This document shows positions 45,327 to 57,489 of a stretch of 64,000 nt of DNA, piece after piece. The stretch spans positions 13,125,456-13,189,455 of the forward strand of contig CM043792.1 in the NCBI GenBank assembly GCA_023974075.1. Direction: 5' to 3'. A program made the translations under genes and the position numbers. Under the pieces are notes generated by a model. It was not told the origin of the DNA and made no database searches. It saw only the letters and a list, made by a program, of their open reading frames with translations. This DNA is from Chaenocephalus aceratus (lineage: Eukaryota; Chordata; Actinopteri; Perciformes; Channichthyidae). The stretch's first letter is position 1; every line of letters starts with the position of its first letter.

Positions 45327-46879
45327 ATAAGAGGTGTTGTGCCTTAATCCTGTCCAATCAATTTTTATAACTCTTTGTCAACGACATCCTATTCAGTGAA
45401 TTGTGTTTATTTTTCATTTCTTCTTCCTCTTTTATCAGGCAGTGACAGTGTCAGAATGACCCATTGTAATCCATGCATAAAGCAGAGGAATAACAGAAAC
45501 CATGGATAAGTAGTGAAGCGTATCAGCGAGGTCAACATGCTCCAGTCTGCAAAAATTCAAACTGGAGCACCGACAGAATGCTGACTTATTCACAGCAGGC
45601 GGTTTGTTGAAGAGGACAAACGAATGCAGAGAAATCAGAGGTGTAATTCATAGTGAGGAGTTTACCTGAAGTCACTGAGCAGCATTGTGTCCACTGCTAA
45701 CAGGAGAGTAGTCTGACAGTCGGGTGTTGGCTGGAACCACTAACTTCTCCTATCGTGCCACGAGTGTGTCGGCCTCTAATGTGATGAAACCAGCCGAGTG
45801 CAGAACACTGTATCATGCTGGCAGTGTGCCAGAGATAACACTGTGAGGCCAGCTGAGACGCTCACCCCTGCTGCAGAATCTCTCCATAAAAGTCAAACAC
45901 ACCCTATATTTCTGCACAGCCCGACTGATAAAAGCTGAGAGTTTTAACACTGTTGCATATTTGAAAGCAAAATCACAGAATGAAGCAGTGGAGGATTTGG
46001 ACGCCTGGGGTGTGAGGAGCTGCAGGTATCTTCGCCCTCGAGAGCTACAGATGATCCAGTTAGCAGCACGGACACTGAGATATTTCTGACCTGCAGCATT
46101 TTCTTTCAGATACTGACACGTATAGACATGACATGATGCGGATTGGTTGTCCATTTCCACTGAGGAGCCCTTTGGCCAATTACATTTGTGGTGGACTTAG
46201 TTTGCCTAATCCCTGCCTGGTAAAATGTGACAGTTTGTTTGTTTCCCTGCCCTTCTTTTTGCCTTCTGCCTGTTTTTTGAGAAGAAGTAGATACAAGCTT
46301 TTATCTTTATCTTCTTAATCTCCAGGGTGTGTTTTTGGTACCTTAACAGAGTCATGAAATGTTTCTTGTCAAGCACCAGCTGCCTGCTACCTCTAAAACA
46401 TATTTTCTGACTATTTCTTCACCCTGCCGGCTTACATAATGCTTTTTGATACAAACACAACACCCTTAATCCTGAAAATTCCAATGAATATGCGTTCAAC
46501 TTAAAATATCATTCTGCTTTCCAGTGTGACAGCCGTGAGACGAAAAAAGAAAGTATGTTTGCTCATTAAACACCCATACCTCCTCATTTAATATATTTTC
46601 AGATATAATTAATTCAAGCAACAGACCTATTAGAATAATTATTACATTTCCCCAGCATGAGTCACCTGATATGATATTGTTGTATGAATGTAAACAGAAC
46701 ATTGCTTGTTGTTGTGTATAACTTAGCACACAATATTGTCTGATTACAGCAATTATAATATGTATATATGTATGAGTGACCATGACTGGCATATAATTAA
46801 AACAAATATGGAGATTAAAACACAGACCATCTGCAGTGTTTTTCTATTCAAGGTAATGTAGTTCAATGTAGCCCTTTAG
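43231..46879. other. Long non-coding stretch
   Basis: AT-rich sequence; open frames at 43702-43980 and 45813-46160 lack domains. Only a TTA microsatellite (45287-45326) stands out. Confidence 0.6.
45287..45326. repeat. (TTA)n microsatellite
   Basis: About 13 consecutive TTA units ending in TAATAAG. Confidence 0.95.
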
Positions 46880-46883
46880 TTAA

Positions 46884-49746
46884 AGGGGCCCTAGTATGAT
46901 TTTTTTGGGTTGTATAGGATTATTTTGTGAATGTAAAAGGTCAGTAATGGCTAAAATCCCCAAATTCTCTCCAGAGGAAATGTCTATCAAACACAATCCT
47001 CCCATCTGTGCAGCTCCTTATTGTATTGTGGGTTGAATGGTCTGCCCTGACCATCAGACTAAACCATTGGCACATCTTATTTATAAGGCTATTCTTGGTG
47101 TTTATTTACAGATTCATATCCTTTCGGAAATATACAGGAACTCATTGGCTTTGCTACAAGGACTTGACTAACTGTCCCAAATGTCCGTACTGCGCTGGGG
47201 AAAACAGCATTTAGTTGTGTTGCTCCATTTGCCTTGAACCAGCTGCAATATGAGCTGAAACTCCTGGGGCTGGTCTCTCGTAACAGATTTAAAGTGCTTC
47301 TTAATGACCAGAAGCAGGCAACTCTGTCTGTAGATTATTTGTGTGATGACCTTTCTGATTGTGACTAGGATAGGATCTTGTTTCACATGTTATGTCTGTA
47401 ACTGTGCTGCTGGCCAGGACTCTCTTCTGATTTGTATTCTCAATGCGACTTCTCATGGTGAAATAAAGGTTAAATAAATAAATATCAATCAACCCTGCCT
47501 GCAACTACTCTATAGTGAATGACTCGGCTATTTTTGATCTTAATGCATGATTGAATTGTGGTTTCAATCAATCTGGGCTCACTTCACCTTGCTGATACTT
47601 CATTTGTATGCAGCCACTTTTATTGCGTGCCCCTAGGAGAGCAAAGGTCCATATAATAGTTATTCCAAGAGCTCCGCTTTGAATATTTCAAAGGGATGCA
47701 TTACATCTCAGAGAAAATTCAGATCAGTAAAGATGGATTAATCAATGCTTTGGTATTTCACAAAAGAAAGCATGCATTGAGTTCAAAGGGGGGAACTTGT
47801 TAGCCAAACACACATGGGGGATGCTGTACTATCTTCAGCTTCTCTGCAGCTGCAGTCTATGCAGCAGGTATTGACATTTCTATAGACTCCTCTGTATTGA
47901 TTTGAGTAAAATGTAGGGAGTTTAATTGAAGGAAGGAGTCATTATAAAAAGGAAAGGTAGTTCACACTTTGGTCGATCGCCATCCACGTCGTCCTGCAGT
48001 GCCAAATAGCATATAAGGGAGAGCGAAAAAATATGAAATAAGGACATGTGTCTTTTCTTGCATGTCATCCTCAGAGACTCACCTCAGCGAGATCTTGTGC
48101 TAAATTATGCATCTAATATGTTGTCAGAGGAATTGTCTAGAAATTGTGTGATCCGGCTTTTCCCCTGCTGTCACTACGAGATAACATCTATTAATTGCTC
48201 TAATAAGAACCATCTCTCACATCTCCGACATATGTGCAGAGTAATTTCATCTAATACATGGTCACATTGAACTCATAGTTCCAGTGGACTCAATGGGGGT
48301 TTCTCTCCCACACCCTGCCTGAATTGCCTCCAATGGATTCCTTTGTTTACTTCTACCATATAATGACATATTTATACGTACATAACATTTGCGCTTCTAT
48401 TGGCTAGAGCTCCAACACATTGTACGTGATAGGCTAAGGGGTGGGACATCTCTAATTTCCGCATTTTTAAGCGTGCCGTGCCCGGCCCGTTTTTGGTTGC
48501 GTTTCCACATAGGCGTAGTTCCGGCTAGCGGGTACTTTTTCACAGTTTTCTGGCTCTCCAAAATCGGGCCAAAAACCGGGCTGAGTATGCTAAACTAGTG
48601 AGAGAATCGCAACTACAACAAGATGAACATATTTGACCGTGATTTAATTGTAATACACGTTTAAAAATGATGCCGAAGTAACAACATACTGATACCTGTT
48701 AGTAAAAACCATGATTTAATGCTTTGACAAGTCTGCAGACAGACAGCAGGCGAAAAACCTTTTAAAATGTTTTCTGAATGGAGACCGGCTAAGCTAACGT
48801 TGTATATGCTCCGACCGTCCACACTCACAACAACGGCCTAAATAAAACCAGCGACTGTATTCGCCATGACACAAATAGTCTGTGGTTTGTACTTGTTTAA
48901 CTTTTGTCTAGTTTCTGAACAGATATGAGGAGCTGTGAGCTCTGAGTGCTAAGAGCTAACGGCTAATGTCTTTGTACATAAATATGTGTGCCCGGTGTGT
49001 CAGGGAACTCACAAAGTGTCAGAAACATTCTTGCAAGGATAATAAATACATGTATCCTGCTTATTGAAGCTCAAGCCGGTGACGAGTGATATTTTCTTAA
49101 CAAAAACCCTCTCTCTATTGCTCCGTGCACAAATCTCTAAAAACGGGGCTACAACGGAGCTGATGCAGATTTGCTGCCGATATGAAATAATATCGGAAAT
49201 GTGGGCTGGCTTTACACCCACGGCCTTATCAGAAATGTCGCTATCAGAAACAAGTGCGCAACGTGTTTTGGACCTAATATGGTCTTTGTTTACACAAGCA
49301 TCACTAACACTCAGAGCTAACCTGTACTGGAGAGAATATGTGTAAAAAAGCAGGATATAAACAGGTACACACCCACCTTGTGGTAAACCCGCAAGAGAAA
49401 AAGCATTTGAGCTCCATACTGTTTCAGAAATAATCCTTGATGTGGTTTGAGCATGATATGGCGTTTAATCACGGCAGCATTTAGCTGAGAAACTCTCGAT
49501 ATAATTCTGAGCAGGCATGCATCAGCACTTCTCTAACAGGGCTGAAATAGAGGGATATGAGGCATGGCTAGAATGGGTGATCTGTTTGGTATTTTGAGCA
49601 AAACACATCTTAGATATGTTTTTATTTATTTTTATATATCTGAGACCTATAATTTATGCCTAAAATAGTGAAGCATGTTACAGTAGAGGTAAAACATACA
49701 ATTACTGTATGAAACCTGAACATGAGCATACTGTAATAGGGCCCCT
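46884..49746. mobile_element. 2.9-kb TTAA-flanked inverted-repeat element
   Basis: TTAA at 46880-46883 and 49747-49750. Left end AGGGGCCCTAGTATG; complemented right end AGGGGCCCTATTACAGTATG. No transposase is recognised. The centre (48280-48450) shares phrases with the smaller elements at 3843-4161 and 57490-57860 (GATAGGC, GGGACATCTCTAA, TTTGTTTACTTC). A LINE fragment (47010-47490) is nested in its left half. TTAA and the end sequence fit the piggyBac/Kolobok type. Confidence 0.75.
47010..47490 (+). mobile_element. Decayed LINE 3' end
   Basis: In changing frames it reads LNHWHILFIRLF, then LQYELKLLGLVSRNRFKVLL, matching the layout of the fragment at 39545-39997, followed by GGTTAAATAAATAAAT as a tail. 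It carries several stops and is older than the other copy. Confidence 0.55.
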
Positions 49747-49750
49747 TTAA

Positions 49751-50740
49751 GTAATTTGGCTCACATCTGACTCAAAAGCTTTCCATATTTGCTTTTTAGA
49801 TTGATATCAAATAATTCAGTTCTGGCTACTTTTGAGATGATTGCAGGAAATATACAAAATGTGGATATTTTTATGTTATTGATCTGCTTTACTCCACTGA
49901 CAACTTTGCACTGGCAAGCTGACTGTTCGTGCTCATTGTGGATAAGTGGTAATTCTGCAAATGTAATATAAACACTATGAATTAGTTTCAGGTGTTTCGG
50001 TCACTTTTCTCAGAAATAAGGTTATTGTCAAAAGTTAGGTTTTACACATGTCTGGGGATGTGGCAAATTTTACTTTTCTTGAATATTTTTTATATACAGT
50101 AGGTGGTTTGAACCTTGGAAAACACTCAAATTGAATGGCCTTGGCTTTTTCTACAAATTGAAAAGACAAAGACATTTTCATCGTACATTAAAAACTATCT
50201 TATTGTGTGCCAAAAGCTCTAACTTTAAATTGTAATTACTCTCGAACAAAACCCTAGAAAGTCTTTCCATTTAAAGACAGGGATGAATTTGTTTCTATAT
50301 CTAGATTCTATTATGTGTTAGTGAAGTCATTTCAAAGGATATGACAGCTTTAGAACTTATGAGGCTCCCAAACAAGATTGTAGTGTACCTAGGATGCGGA
50401 GTCGTATTTAGTACTCTAAACACATCATACTGGTGCACAACAAGGCTGCTGAGCCTGAATGCTTAATTTGCGGCCAGTGGGATGCTTTATCCAGAGATAT
50501 AAACAAGTGCAGGCCCTATTGCATGCGCCGTCACGTGGGGTGAGCATGGGCTGAATTGTTAAACAGTTTATGGAGCATCCTTGTTAACCCCCAGAGCCAG
50601 ATTCCAAGCATTCATTCAAGAAAGACTCCAGACCTTGAAAATCAAGTTGTGCATAGCAATTGAAATCAGAACTCCAAGGATCTGGGCAGAGCCATACATG
50701 TCAAGTTTTTCATTATCTTTGACTCTTAGCATTACAACAA
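49751..50740. other. No gene recognised
   Basis: AT-rich flank of the retrotransposon; nothing supportable. Confidence 0.6.
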
Positions 50741-51099
50741 CAATTTGTGGTGTCTAGACAGTTGTGTTAAGTTAATTTATTTAGTTCAGTCCTTTTGTCT
50801 TTTGCCTTGTCTTGTGATTTCCTGTTTTATTTTGTAGTAACCTTTCCCTCTCGTTTCAGAGCATTCCTGCCCTGGTGTGTTTTTCCCACCAGTGTGATTG
50901 TCAGCCCCTCCCTTAATTGTTGCCACCTGTGTCCCCTTACCTAGTGTGTATATATAGTCTGCGTCTCCCTTTGTCTTGTGTCAGTTCGTCTTGTCTCGTC
51001 AAGCCTGCCAGTCATCCCTTGATCGTGTGAAGTATATTTTTGATAGTCATGTAGATGTTTTTTGGTTTAGAGTTTTTGATCCTCCAAGTGAGCGTTTTG

Positions 51100-52054
51100 T
51101 AGTGATGGCGAGATGAAGCCTTATGAAGCTTTGAAGCTTTCCAGCCAATTGGTTCGCAAAAGGGTTCATCTCATGAGGCTTCATCATGGGCTTCATTTGA
51201 ACACAAACCCCCCTGCTGGTCAAAGTGTGTGAAACAGGCAGATTGGACATCTCAACAGTGTGCTCGATCTCATACCGAGTTCCCAATGAGTAAAGCCTTA
51301 GAATAACTCTAAACAACGAACATAAAATCATATTTTCATGTTAACAATATTGTATTTATTCCAGTTTAATGATTGTGATTGAAAAGCCTAAGGAGGCTGG
51401 TAAACATTGCAAAGAGGGATTTGTATTCCTTAATAATATTCATAAACTTAACCATGTTGTAGCCTGAGAAAGGCTAAACCATATCAAAGAATACATTTAT
51501 TAACTACATTATCTCATTTAGCTGTAGCTTTTATAAACAACAACAAATACGTATTGTTCAGTCGTTGAACCAGCGACCCTGCGGTCATGAGTCAACTGCT
51601 TTCCAGCTGAGCTACAGCACACACGCTGAATCTCCTTGAAAACACTGCAACATCTAGTCCTGTATTTATTGATGTTTTTATTCCTACATTTATTTATGCT
51701 TGTATCTATTTATTATGACATGTTCCGACCTATATAAGTGAGGGTCTGAGCTCTCTTAATTCCATCGTGTCCCCAGGCCCGCCGGGTACAGGAGGGGTAA
51801 TATGGTTCTTGTTATACATCCATGGGTGTTATGAGCGTTGTGGTTCAACCATAGACTGTATGGGTTCAACGGTTCAACCGATCTGAATCGCTTCGTGAAA
51901 CAGTCACGTGGTATCGACAGGCAGCGAGGCTTCGTTTGTCATCGATGACGTCACTGGCCCAAAACGATACAAGCCTCGATACATGCTTCACAAAAAGCTT
52001 CGGGGATTACTCGACACACGCTCCGAAGCCTCGGCGCAATACGTAACATCACTA
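51100..52054. mobile_element. 955-bp hAT element inside the 5' LTR
   Basis: GCGTTTTG stands at 51092-51099 and again at 52055-52062; the 3' LTR has it once. The ends are TAGTGATG and its complement CATCACTA. Just inside, GAAGCTT and GAAGCCTC words recur on both sides, as expected for transposase-binding sites. No transposase. It contains a tRNA-like stretch on the minus strand. Confidence 0.93.
51550..51620 (-). other. tRNA-derived sequence inside the hAT element
   Basis: On the minus strand TAGCTCAGCTGG (A-box-like, 51614-51603) is followed about 32 bases later by GGTTCAACGAC (degenerate B box, 51571-51561). CTCATGA between them is placed like a Met-type CAT anticodon loop. The acceptor stem does not pair well, so this is a relic and not a working tRNA gene. 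Confidence 0.55.
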
Positions 52055-52168
52055 GCGTTTTGTGTTTGACCTTAATTAAAAGACCTTGTTAATTCTAATC
52101 TGTTTCTGGTGTTGTGCATTTGGGTCCTGAGCCTCGTGACATTCTTAACAGTACGAACTGACCAAAGA

Positions 52169-53182
52169 ATGGACCCAGCCGACCCAGACAGGTTCAGAGC
52201 AGCTCTGCGCTCACAAGGCACGCTTTTGTCTCAGCATGACGATCAGCTGAAATCAATTGACCAGGGAGTGAGAGAATTGAGTGGTCGTCAAGAAAGCTTC
52301 CAAACATCTGTGAACAGCCAAGTAAACCACCTGGCAGATCAGCTTGTTCGTGTCCTTGCCCACCTGGAAGCTGGATCTCAAACTGTTTCCGCGGCTGCAC
52401 CCCTGCCTGAGGCTGTGATCCAAGGACCTACTTCTTCTTCATGCTCTCGTCTCGCATCTCCAGAGAAATTCTCCGGTGACTCAGGTGACTGTCGTCCTTT
52501 TTTAGTCCAATGCGACCTGCATTATCAACATCAGCCTTCTGCTTTTCCAACAGACCAGTCTAGAATAGCTTTCATGATAACACACTTGACTGGTAGAGCA
52601 GCAGCGTGGGCTACAGCAGAATGGGCTAGAGACTCTCCCCTTTGCAGATCACTTGGACTGTTTACTGATTCCCTTAAAAAGATTTTTGATCGTACAGCGC
52701 CAGGGAGAGAAGCGGCTAAAGCTCTAGTTCAACTCAAGCAAAGAAATCAAAGAGTGTCTGATTATGCCATAGAGTTTAGGACAATAGCAGCAGACAGTGG
52801 CTGGAATGATCTGGCCTTGCTGGACGCCTTTGTAAATGGACTTTCAGGCCTTGTCAAAGATCACTTAGTCCCATTAGATCTTCCAGAAGATTTAGACTCT
52901 GTGATTGCTCTGGCTATACGAATAGATAATAGGCTCTGGGATAGACAAAAAGAAAGAGAACATCCTGCAGTTCGTTCACCAAGCTCCAGGGGGCCTCCTT
53001 TGACAACGCCATTCACCACATCAGAGGAACCCATGCAACTTGGCCGAGCAAGACTTTCACTGGAGGAGCGGGAACGGCGCCTCCGCCAGGGCCTGTATTT
53101 CTACTGCGGGCATCGTGGACACCTGATGGCCGCTTGCTCACTAAAAGACGGGGCTCCCCAGGCAAGAGGAGGGCGCTGGTGA
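52169..53182 (+). CDS. Retrotransposon Gag (sushi-like)
   Basis: The first ATG after the LTR (52169) gives a 337-residue protein; the upstream in-frame ATG at 52109 lies in the LTR and is less likely. Residues about 15-75 are helical and coiled-coil-like ([19 protein letters not shown]). The capsid-type region follows from [20 protein letters not shown] through [18 protein letters not shown] to [20 protein letters not shown] and [16 protein letters not shown]. The C terminus has the zinc-knuckle layout [14 protein letters not shown], but the first Cys of the usual CCHC is Tyr. Gag would assemble particles and bind RNA. It ends 49 bp inside pol. Confidence 0.88.
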   Translation: MDPADPDRFRAALRSQGTLLSQHDDQLKSIDQGVRELSGRQESFQTSVNSQVNHLADQLVRVLAHLEAGSQTVSAAAPLPEAVIQGPTSSSCSRLASPEKFSGDSGDCRPFLVQCDLHYQHQPSAFPTDQSRIAFMITHLTGRAAAWATAEWARDSPLCRSLGLFTDSLKKIFDRTAPGREAAKALVQLKQRNQRVSDYAIEFRTIAADSGWNDLALLDAFVNGLSGLVKDHLVPLDLPEDLDSVIALAIRIDNRLWDRQKEREHPAVRSPSSRGPPLTTPFTTSEEPMQLGRARLSLEERERRLRQGLYFYCGHRGHLMAACSLKDGAPQARGGRW

Positions 53183-56100
53183 GCCGACTAACTTCTGACT
53201 ACTCTCCTCGTACGCTGACTCCTATCCAAGTAAAATTAGGTAAGAAAACCTTAACACAGAATGTTCTCATTGATTCAGGAGCAGACGAAAGTTTTATGGA
53301 CTGGAATTTTGCCAAAAGCTTGAACATTGTCACCATGCCCTTAGCTCAACCTTTAAATGCCAGCGCCCTTGATGGAAGATTATTGTTTCAAGTCACTCAC
53401 CACACAGAACCCGTCCAGGTTATCATAAATCACAACCACACAGAATTCATGACATTCCATTTATTCGACTCCTCACAACACCCTATGATTTTAGGCTTCC
53501 CATGGTTGAAAAGACATAACCCTCACATTGACTGGCGTTCTGGTAGGGTGAAGGGTTGGGGAAGAGAATGTAATCATACATGTTTGGTTTCACCAGGAGA
53601 AGTTGAAGGGCTGTCTGTAGGAAGGGTTACTTCAGGTAGTGAGGTGGAGACGAAGGAAGTAACTCATGACCATGCCTCTGACTTACCAGACCTGCCCAAT
53701 GTTCCCTCCTGTTACCACAACCTGAGGGAGGTTTTCAGTAAGACTCGGGCCTCTACGTTGCCTCCTCATCGACCTTATGACTGTGCAATTGACTTACTAC
53801 CGGGTGCCCCCATTCCCAAGGGACGTCTATACTCAATTTCTGGTCCTGAAAGACAATCTATGACAGATTACATTGACTCATCTCTGAAGGCGGGCCTCAT
53901 TCGTCCATCGTCATCTCCTGCTGGCGCCGGATTTTTCTTCGTGGGTAAAAAAGACGGATCCCTCCGACCCTGCATAGACTACTCTCCCCTGAATGATATA
54001 ACGGTAAAAAACAGGTACCCTCTCCCCCTCATTTCTACTGCTTTTGAACTGTTAAAAGGAGCTAAGATCTTCACTAAACTTGACTTGAGGAATGCCTATC
54101 ACTTGGTCAGGATAAGGGAGGGGGACGAATGGAAGACTGGATTCAATACCCCCAGTGGCCACTATGAATACTTAGTAATGCCATTTGGGCTAACTAATGC
54201 TCCTGCTGTATTTCAGGCTCTTGTGAATGACGTGCTCAGACAATATTTGAATCATTTTGTGTTTGTCTACCTGGATGATATATTGATATTCTCTCCTGAT
54301 GAAGAGTCCCATGTTCAGCATGTCCGCCAGGTCCTCCAAGGCCTTCTGGAAAACCAACTATTCGTGAAGGCGGAGAAATGTGAATTTCACAAGACCACTG
54401 TCTCATTCCTGGGCTTCATCATTGCTCCGGACCAGGTCAAGATGGATCCAAGCAAGGTCAGTGCTGTCGCAAATTGGCCCACACCCACCAACAGGAAGAA
54501 GGTACAGCAATTTCTCGGTTTTGCTAACTTCTACAGACGTTTCATAAGACATTTTAGCTCCATAGCTGCACCTCTCCACTCACTCACCTCAACCCATGTT
54601 CAGTTTTTGTGGACTCTACAGGCCGACAAAGCTTTCCAGGAATTGAAAAGACGGTTTACCTCTGCTCCTGTTCTCATCACTCCTGATTCACTACGGCAGT
54701 TTGTGGTGGAGGTGGATGCTTCCAATGATGGAGTTGGGGCTGTGTTGTCACAACGTTCAGCCAAGGACAGCAAACTTCACCCATGTGCTTTTCTGTCACG
54801 TAAGTTAACACCTGCTGAACGCAACTATGATGTTGGCAACAGAGAACTTTTGGCAGTCAAAACAGCGCTTGAGGAATGGAGACACTTTCTGGAGGGGTCA
54901 GAGCAACCATTCATAGTCTGGACGGATCATAAAAATCTTGAGTACATCCGAAAAGCTAAGAGACTGAACTCACGTCAGGCAAGATGGGCTTTGTTCTTCA
55001 CTCGTTTTAACTTTTCCTTGTCATTTAGACCCGGTTCACAAAATGCCAAGCCAGATGCACTCTCTCGTGTTTTTGATCCTGAACCCTCGGCAAAGGAACC
55101 AAAGCTCATCCTTCCACTAAACTGTGTGGTTGGAGCGGTAACTTGGCCAATAGAAACAGAAGTGAAACGAGCTAACGGTGAGAGCCCGACACCTAGGGGT
55201 TGCCCCCCAAATAGGTTGTTTGTTCCTCAAACTGTGCGTCCTAAGGTCATTCAATGGGCTCACACCTCGCTGCTCACCTGCCATCCTGGGGTAAAAAAAA
55301 ACATGTACGTCATCAAGCAACGGTTCTGGTGGACATCTATGGAGAAGGATGTCAAGGAGTATGTGGCCGCCTGCACCATCTGCGCCAGGAATAAGACCTC
55401 TTCCAGGCCCCAGATGGGTCTGCTCAGGCCGCTGCCTATCCCTAGTCGGCCCTGGTCCGACATCTCAGTGGATTTTGTCACCGGACTGCCAGAATCCAAA
55501 GGTAACACCACCGTCCTCACGGTGGTGGATAGATTCTCTAAAATGACACATTTTATTGCTTTGCCTAAACTGCCATCGGCCAAAGAAACGGCTGAAGTGT
55601 TGTTGCACCATGTTTGTCGTCTCCACGGTTTTCCCAGGGACATCGTGTCAGACCGGGGTCCTCAGTTTGTCTCCCGTTTCTGGAGGGAGTTTTGCAGCCT
55701 CATCGGGGCCTCTGTCAGCCTCTCTTCCGGTTACCATCCCCAATCAAATGGACAAACGGAGAGACTGAATCAAGAACTGGAAACCTGCCTCCGGTGCCTG
55801 GTGTCCCAAAACCCAGCTTCTTGGAGTAAACACCTCACGTGGGTAGAATACGCCCACAACTCATTGCCTACCTCTGCCACCGGATTGACCCCGTTCCAGT
55901 GCGTCTACGGTTACCAACCTCCCATGTTCTCAGAGACAGAGAAAGAAGTCATGGTTCCCTCGGCACACGCACTGGTCAGGCGCTGTCATGGCATTTGGGC
56001 TTCAGCACGTCGGGTCCTCCTTAGGACTTCGGCCCGCATGAAAAAAGCGGCTGATCGGCATCGCCGTCCTGCACCTGTGTACAGACCGGGTCAGAAAGTG

Positions 56101-56565
56101 TGGCTATCCACCAGAGACTTGCCCCTGAACGTAGTCTCTAGGAAGCTGGCACCAAGATTTGTAGGCCCATTCACTGTGGAAAAGTGTATTAACCCTGTGT
56201 CTGTTCGTTTGCGCCTGCCTAGATCACTCAGAGTCCATCCAACATTCCACGTAAGCAAACTCAAGCCGGTCAAGGAAAGCAAAATGGTTCCCGCTTCCAA
56301 GCCCCCCCCTCCTCCCAGGCTCATTGATGGAGGTCTGGTCTACACTGTCAAGCGTCTGCTGAAGGTCAGAAAACGAGGAAGGGGTCAGCAGTTTTTAGTG
56401 GACTGGGAGGGTTATGGACCGGAAGAGCGGGAATGGATCCCGTCTAGCTTCATCGTGGACCAGAACCTGATAAAGGATTTTTACAAAAGCCATCCTGAAC
56501 TCGCTGGGCCGTCCGGAGCCGTCCGTAAAGGAGGGGGTACTGTGGTGTCTAGACAGTTGTGTTAA
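53134..56565 (+). CDS. Retrotransposon Pol: protease, RT, RNase H, integrase, chromodomain
   Basis: An open frame of 1143 codons beginning without an ATG in the overlap with gag, so expression probably needs -1 frameshifting; no standard slippery heptamer stands out. Counting from 53134: protease [10 protein letters not shown] (about 46-54); RT with [12 protein letters not shown] and VYLDDILIF (YLDD 379-382); RNase H with VEVDASNDG (about 525-533) and ELLAV; integrase zinc finger H710, H717, C747, C750; DD35E core at D780, D840, E876; and a C-terminal chromodomain (about 1068-1120; [17 protein letters not shown]). No stop or frameshift is seen and all catalytic residues are present. It ends inside the 3' LTR. 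Chromodomains of this group steer integration to chromatin (family knowledge). Confidence 0.93.
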   Translation: MLTKRRGSPGKRRALVSRLTSDYSPRTLTPIQVKLGKKTLTQNVLIDSGADESFMDWNFAKSLNIVTMPLAQPLNASALDGRLLFQVTHHTEPVQVIINHNHTEFMTFHLFDSSQHPMILGFPWLKRHNPHIDWRSGRVKGWGRECNHTCLVSPGEVEGLSVGRVTSGSEVETKEVTHDHASDLPDLPNVPSCYHNLREVFSKTRASTLPPHRPYDCAIDLLPGAPIPKGRLYSISGPERQSMTDYIDSSLKAGLIRPSSSPAGAGFFFVGKKDGSLRPCIDYSPLNDITVKNRYPLPLISTAFELLKGAKIFTKLDLRNAYHLVRIREGDEWKTGFNTPSGHYEYLVMPFGLTNAPAVFQALVNDVLRQYLNHFVFVYLDDILIFSPDEESHVQHVRQVLQGLLENQLFVKAEKCEFHKTTVSFLGFIIAPDQVKMDPSKVSAVANWPTPTNRKKVQQFLGFANFYRRFIRHFSSIAAPLHSLTSTHVQFLWTLQADKAFQELKRRFTSAPVLITPDSLRQFVVEVDASNDGVGAVLSQRSAKDSKLHPCAFLSRKLTPAERNYDVGNRELLAVKTALEEWRHFLEGSEQPFIVWTDHKNLEYIRKAKRLNSRQARWALFFTRFNFSLSFRPGSQNAKPDALSRVFDPEPSAKEPKLILPLNCVVGAVTWPIETEVKRANGESPTPRGCPPNRLFVPQTVRPKVIQWAHTSLLTCHPGVKKNMYVIKQRFWWTSMEKDVKEYVAACTICARNKTSSRPQMGLLRPLPIPSRPWSDISVDFVTGLPESKGNTTVLTVVDRFSKMTHFIALPKLPSAKETAEVLLHHVCRLHGFPRDIVSDRGPQFVSRFWREFCSLIGASVSLSSGYHPQSNGQTERLNQELETCLRCLVSQNPASWSKHLTWVEYAHNSLPTSATGLTPFQCVYGYQPPMFSETEKEVMVPSAHALVRRCHGIWASARRVLLRTSARMKKAADRHRRPAPVYRPGQKVWLSTRDLPLNVVSRKLAPRFVGPFTVEKCINPVSVRLRLPRSLRVHPTFHVSKLKPVKESKMVPASKPPPPPRLIDGGLVYTVKRLLKVRKRGRGQQFLVDWEGYGPEEREWIPSSFIVDQNLIKDFYKSHPELAGPSGAVRKGGGTVVSRQLC
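56528..56540 (+). promoter_or_regulatory. Polypurine tract
   Basis: AAAGGAGGGGG immediately precedes the 3' LTR, the usual primer for plus-strand DNA synthesis. It also encodes the last residues of Pol. Confidence 0.85.
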
Positions 56566-56980
56566 GTTAATTTATTTAGTTCAGTCCTTTTGTCTTTTGC
56601 CTTGTCTTGTGATTTCCTGTTTTATTTTGTAGTAACCTTTCCCTCTCGTTTCAGAGCATTCCTGCCCTGGTGTGTTTTTCCCACCAGTGTGATTGTCAGC
56701 CCCTCCCTTAATTGTTGCCACCTGTGTCCCCTTACCTAGTGTGTATATATAGTCTGCGTCTCCCTTTGTCTTGTGTCAGTTTGTCTTGTCTCGTCAAGCC
56801 TGCCAGTCATCCCTTGATCGTGTGAAGTATATTTTTGATAGTCATGTAGATGTTTTTTGGTTTAGAGTTTTTGATCCTCCAAGTGAGCGTTTTGTGTTTG
56901 ACCTTAATTAAAAGACCTTGTTAATTCTAATCTTTCTGGTGTTGTGCATTTGGGTCCTGAGCCTCGTGACATTCTTAACA
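56541..56980 (+). repeat. 3' LTR of the sushi-like element
   Basis: 440 bp, uninterrupted, nearly identical to the 5' LTR. It begins TGTGGTGTCTAG, ends TTCTTAACA and holds the pol stop codon. Confidence 0.95.
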
Positions 56981-56985
56981 CAATT

Positions 56986-57489
56986 CCCTATGAATTCAAA
57001 TGACCTAATACAAAATGAAAAGCCACAATTAATAAGACATGGTTTTCATATCAGCAGAAAAACAATATCCTGCAACCAGAATTATATGCGGTTTATTAAT
57101 TATTCTGACAAAAGCCTTTTCCATCAATGCATTGTGTGCTTACTGTGTGTGGATATCTAAAGTGTTTTTTGTCTAATATTAAGGAAGATAATAAATTACT
57201 TTACAAGCCTTCTTTTGGCAATAGATGAATTCTTCAAGAAATCTTCTTTGCTTCAGAGAACATCTTCATATCTGTTGTTCTCAATGACATCAGGCTTACA
57301 AGTCTTTAGTGTGTGAAGAATAGAAATAAAAAAGGCTATATTTGGGGGCTTTACCCTGATTCATGTAATAATCACATGTGTCATCAACCTTCTGCAAATG
57401 CTCTCAAATATTCCCTATTATGCTTAGCGGCTTTTCACTGTCCTGTCGTGTGTTATATATGTGTTTGTGCATGTACATGGTGTGCAAAG
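56986..57489. other. No gene recognised
   Basis: AT-rich flank of the retrotransposon. Confidence 0.55.

Larger units (their letters stand above)
50746..52150 (+). repeat. 5' LTR, interrupted by a hAT element
   Basis: Matches the 3' LTR except for C/T at about 50987 and a GT gain near 52102. It holds a TGTATATATAG TATA-type box at about 50946-50956. The 963-bp excess is the hAT insertion plus its 8-bp duplication. Confidence 0.93.
50746..56980 (+). mobile_element. Sushi-like Ty3 chromovirus retrotransposon, near-complete and young
   Basis: CAATT is duplicated at 50741-50745 and 56981-56985. The LTRs (50746-52150, including an insertion, and 56541-56980) start TGTGGTGTCTAG and end TTCTTAACA. 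Without the insertion they are 442 and 440 bp and differ by one substitution and one 2-bp indel that I can see. Gag and pol lie between, pol in the -1 frame relative to gag. A chromodomain at the end of the integrase makes it a chromovirus. Gag resembles fish sushi elements, the lineage from which mammalian PEG10/RTL genes derive (family knowledge). A clear tRNA primer-binding site was not found after the 5' LTR. Confidence 0.92.

Noticed and set aside
51550..51620. Functional tRNA-Met gene
   Set aside because: Acceptor and T stems do not pair and the B box is degraded; it lies within a transposon.
52109..52168. Gag start at 52109
   Set aside because: That ATG lies in the LTR; the first ATG after the LTR at 52169 is in the same frame and gives the usual sushi-like Gag start.
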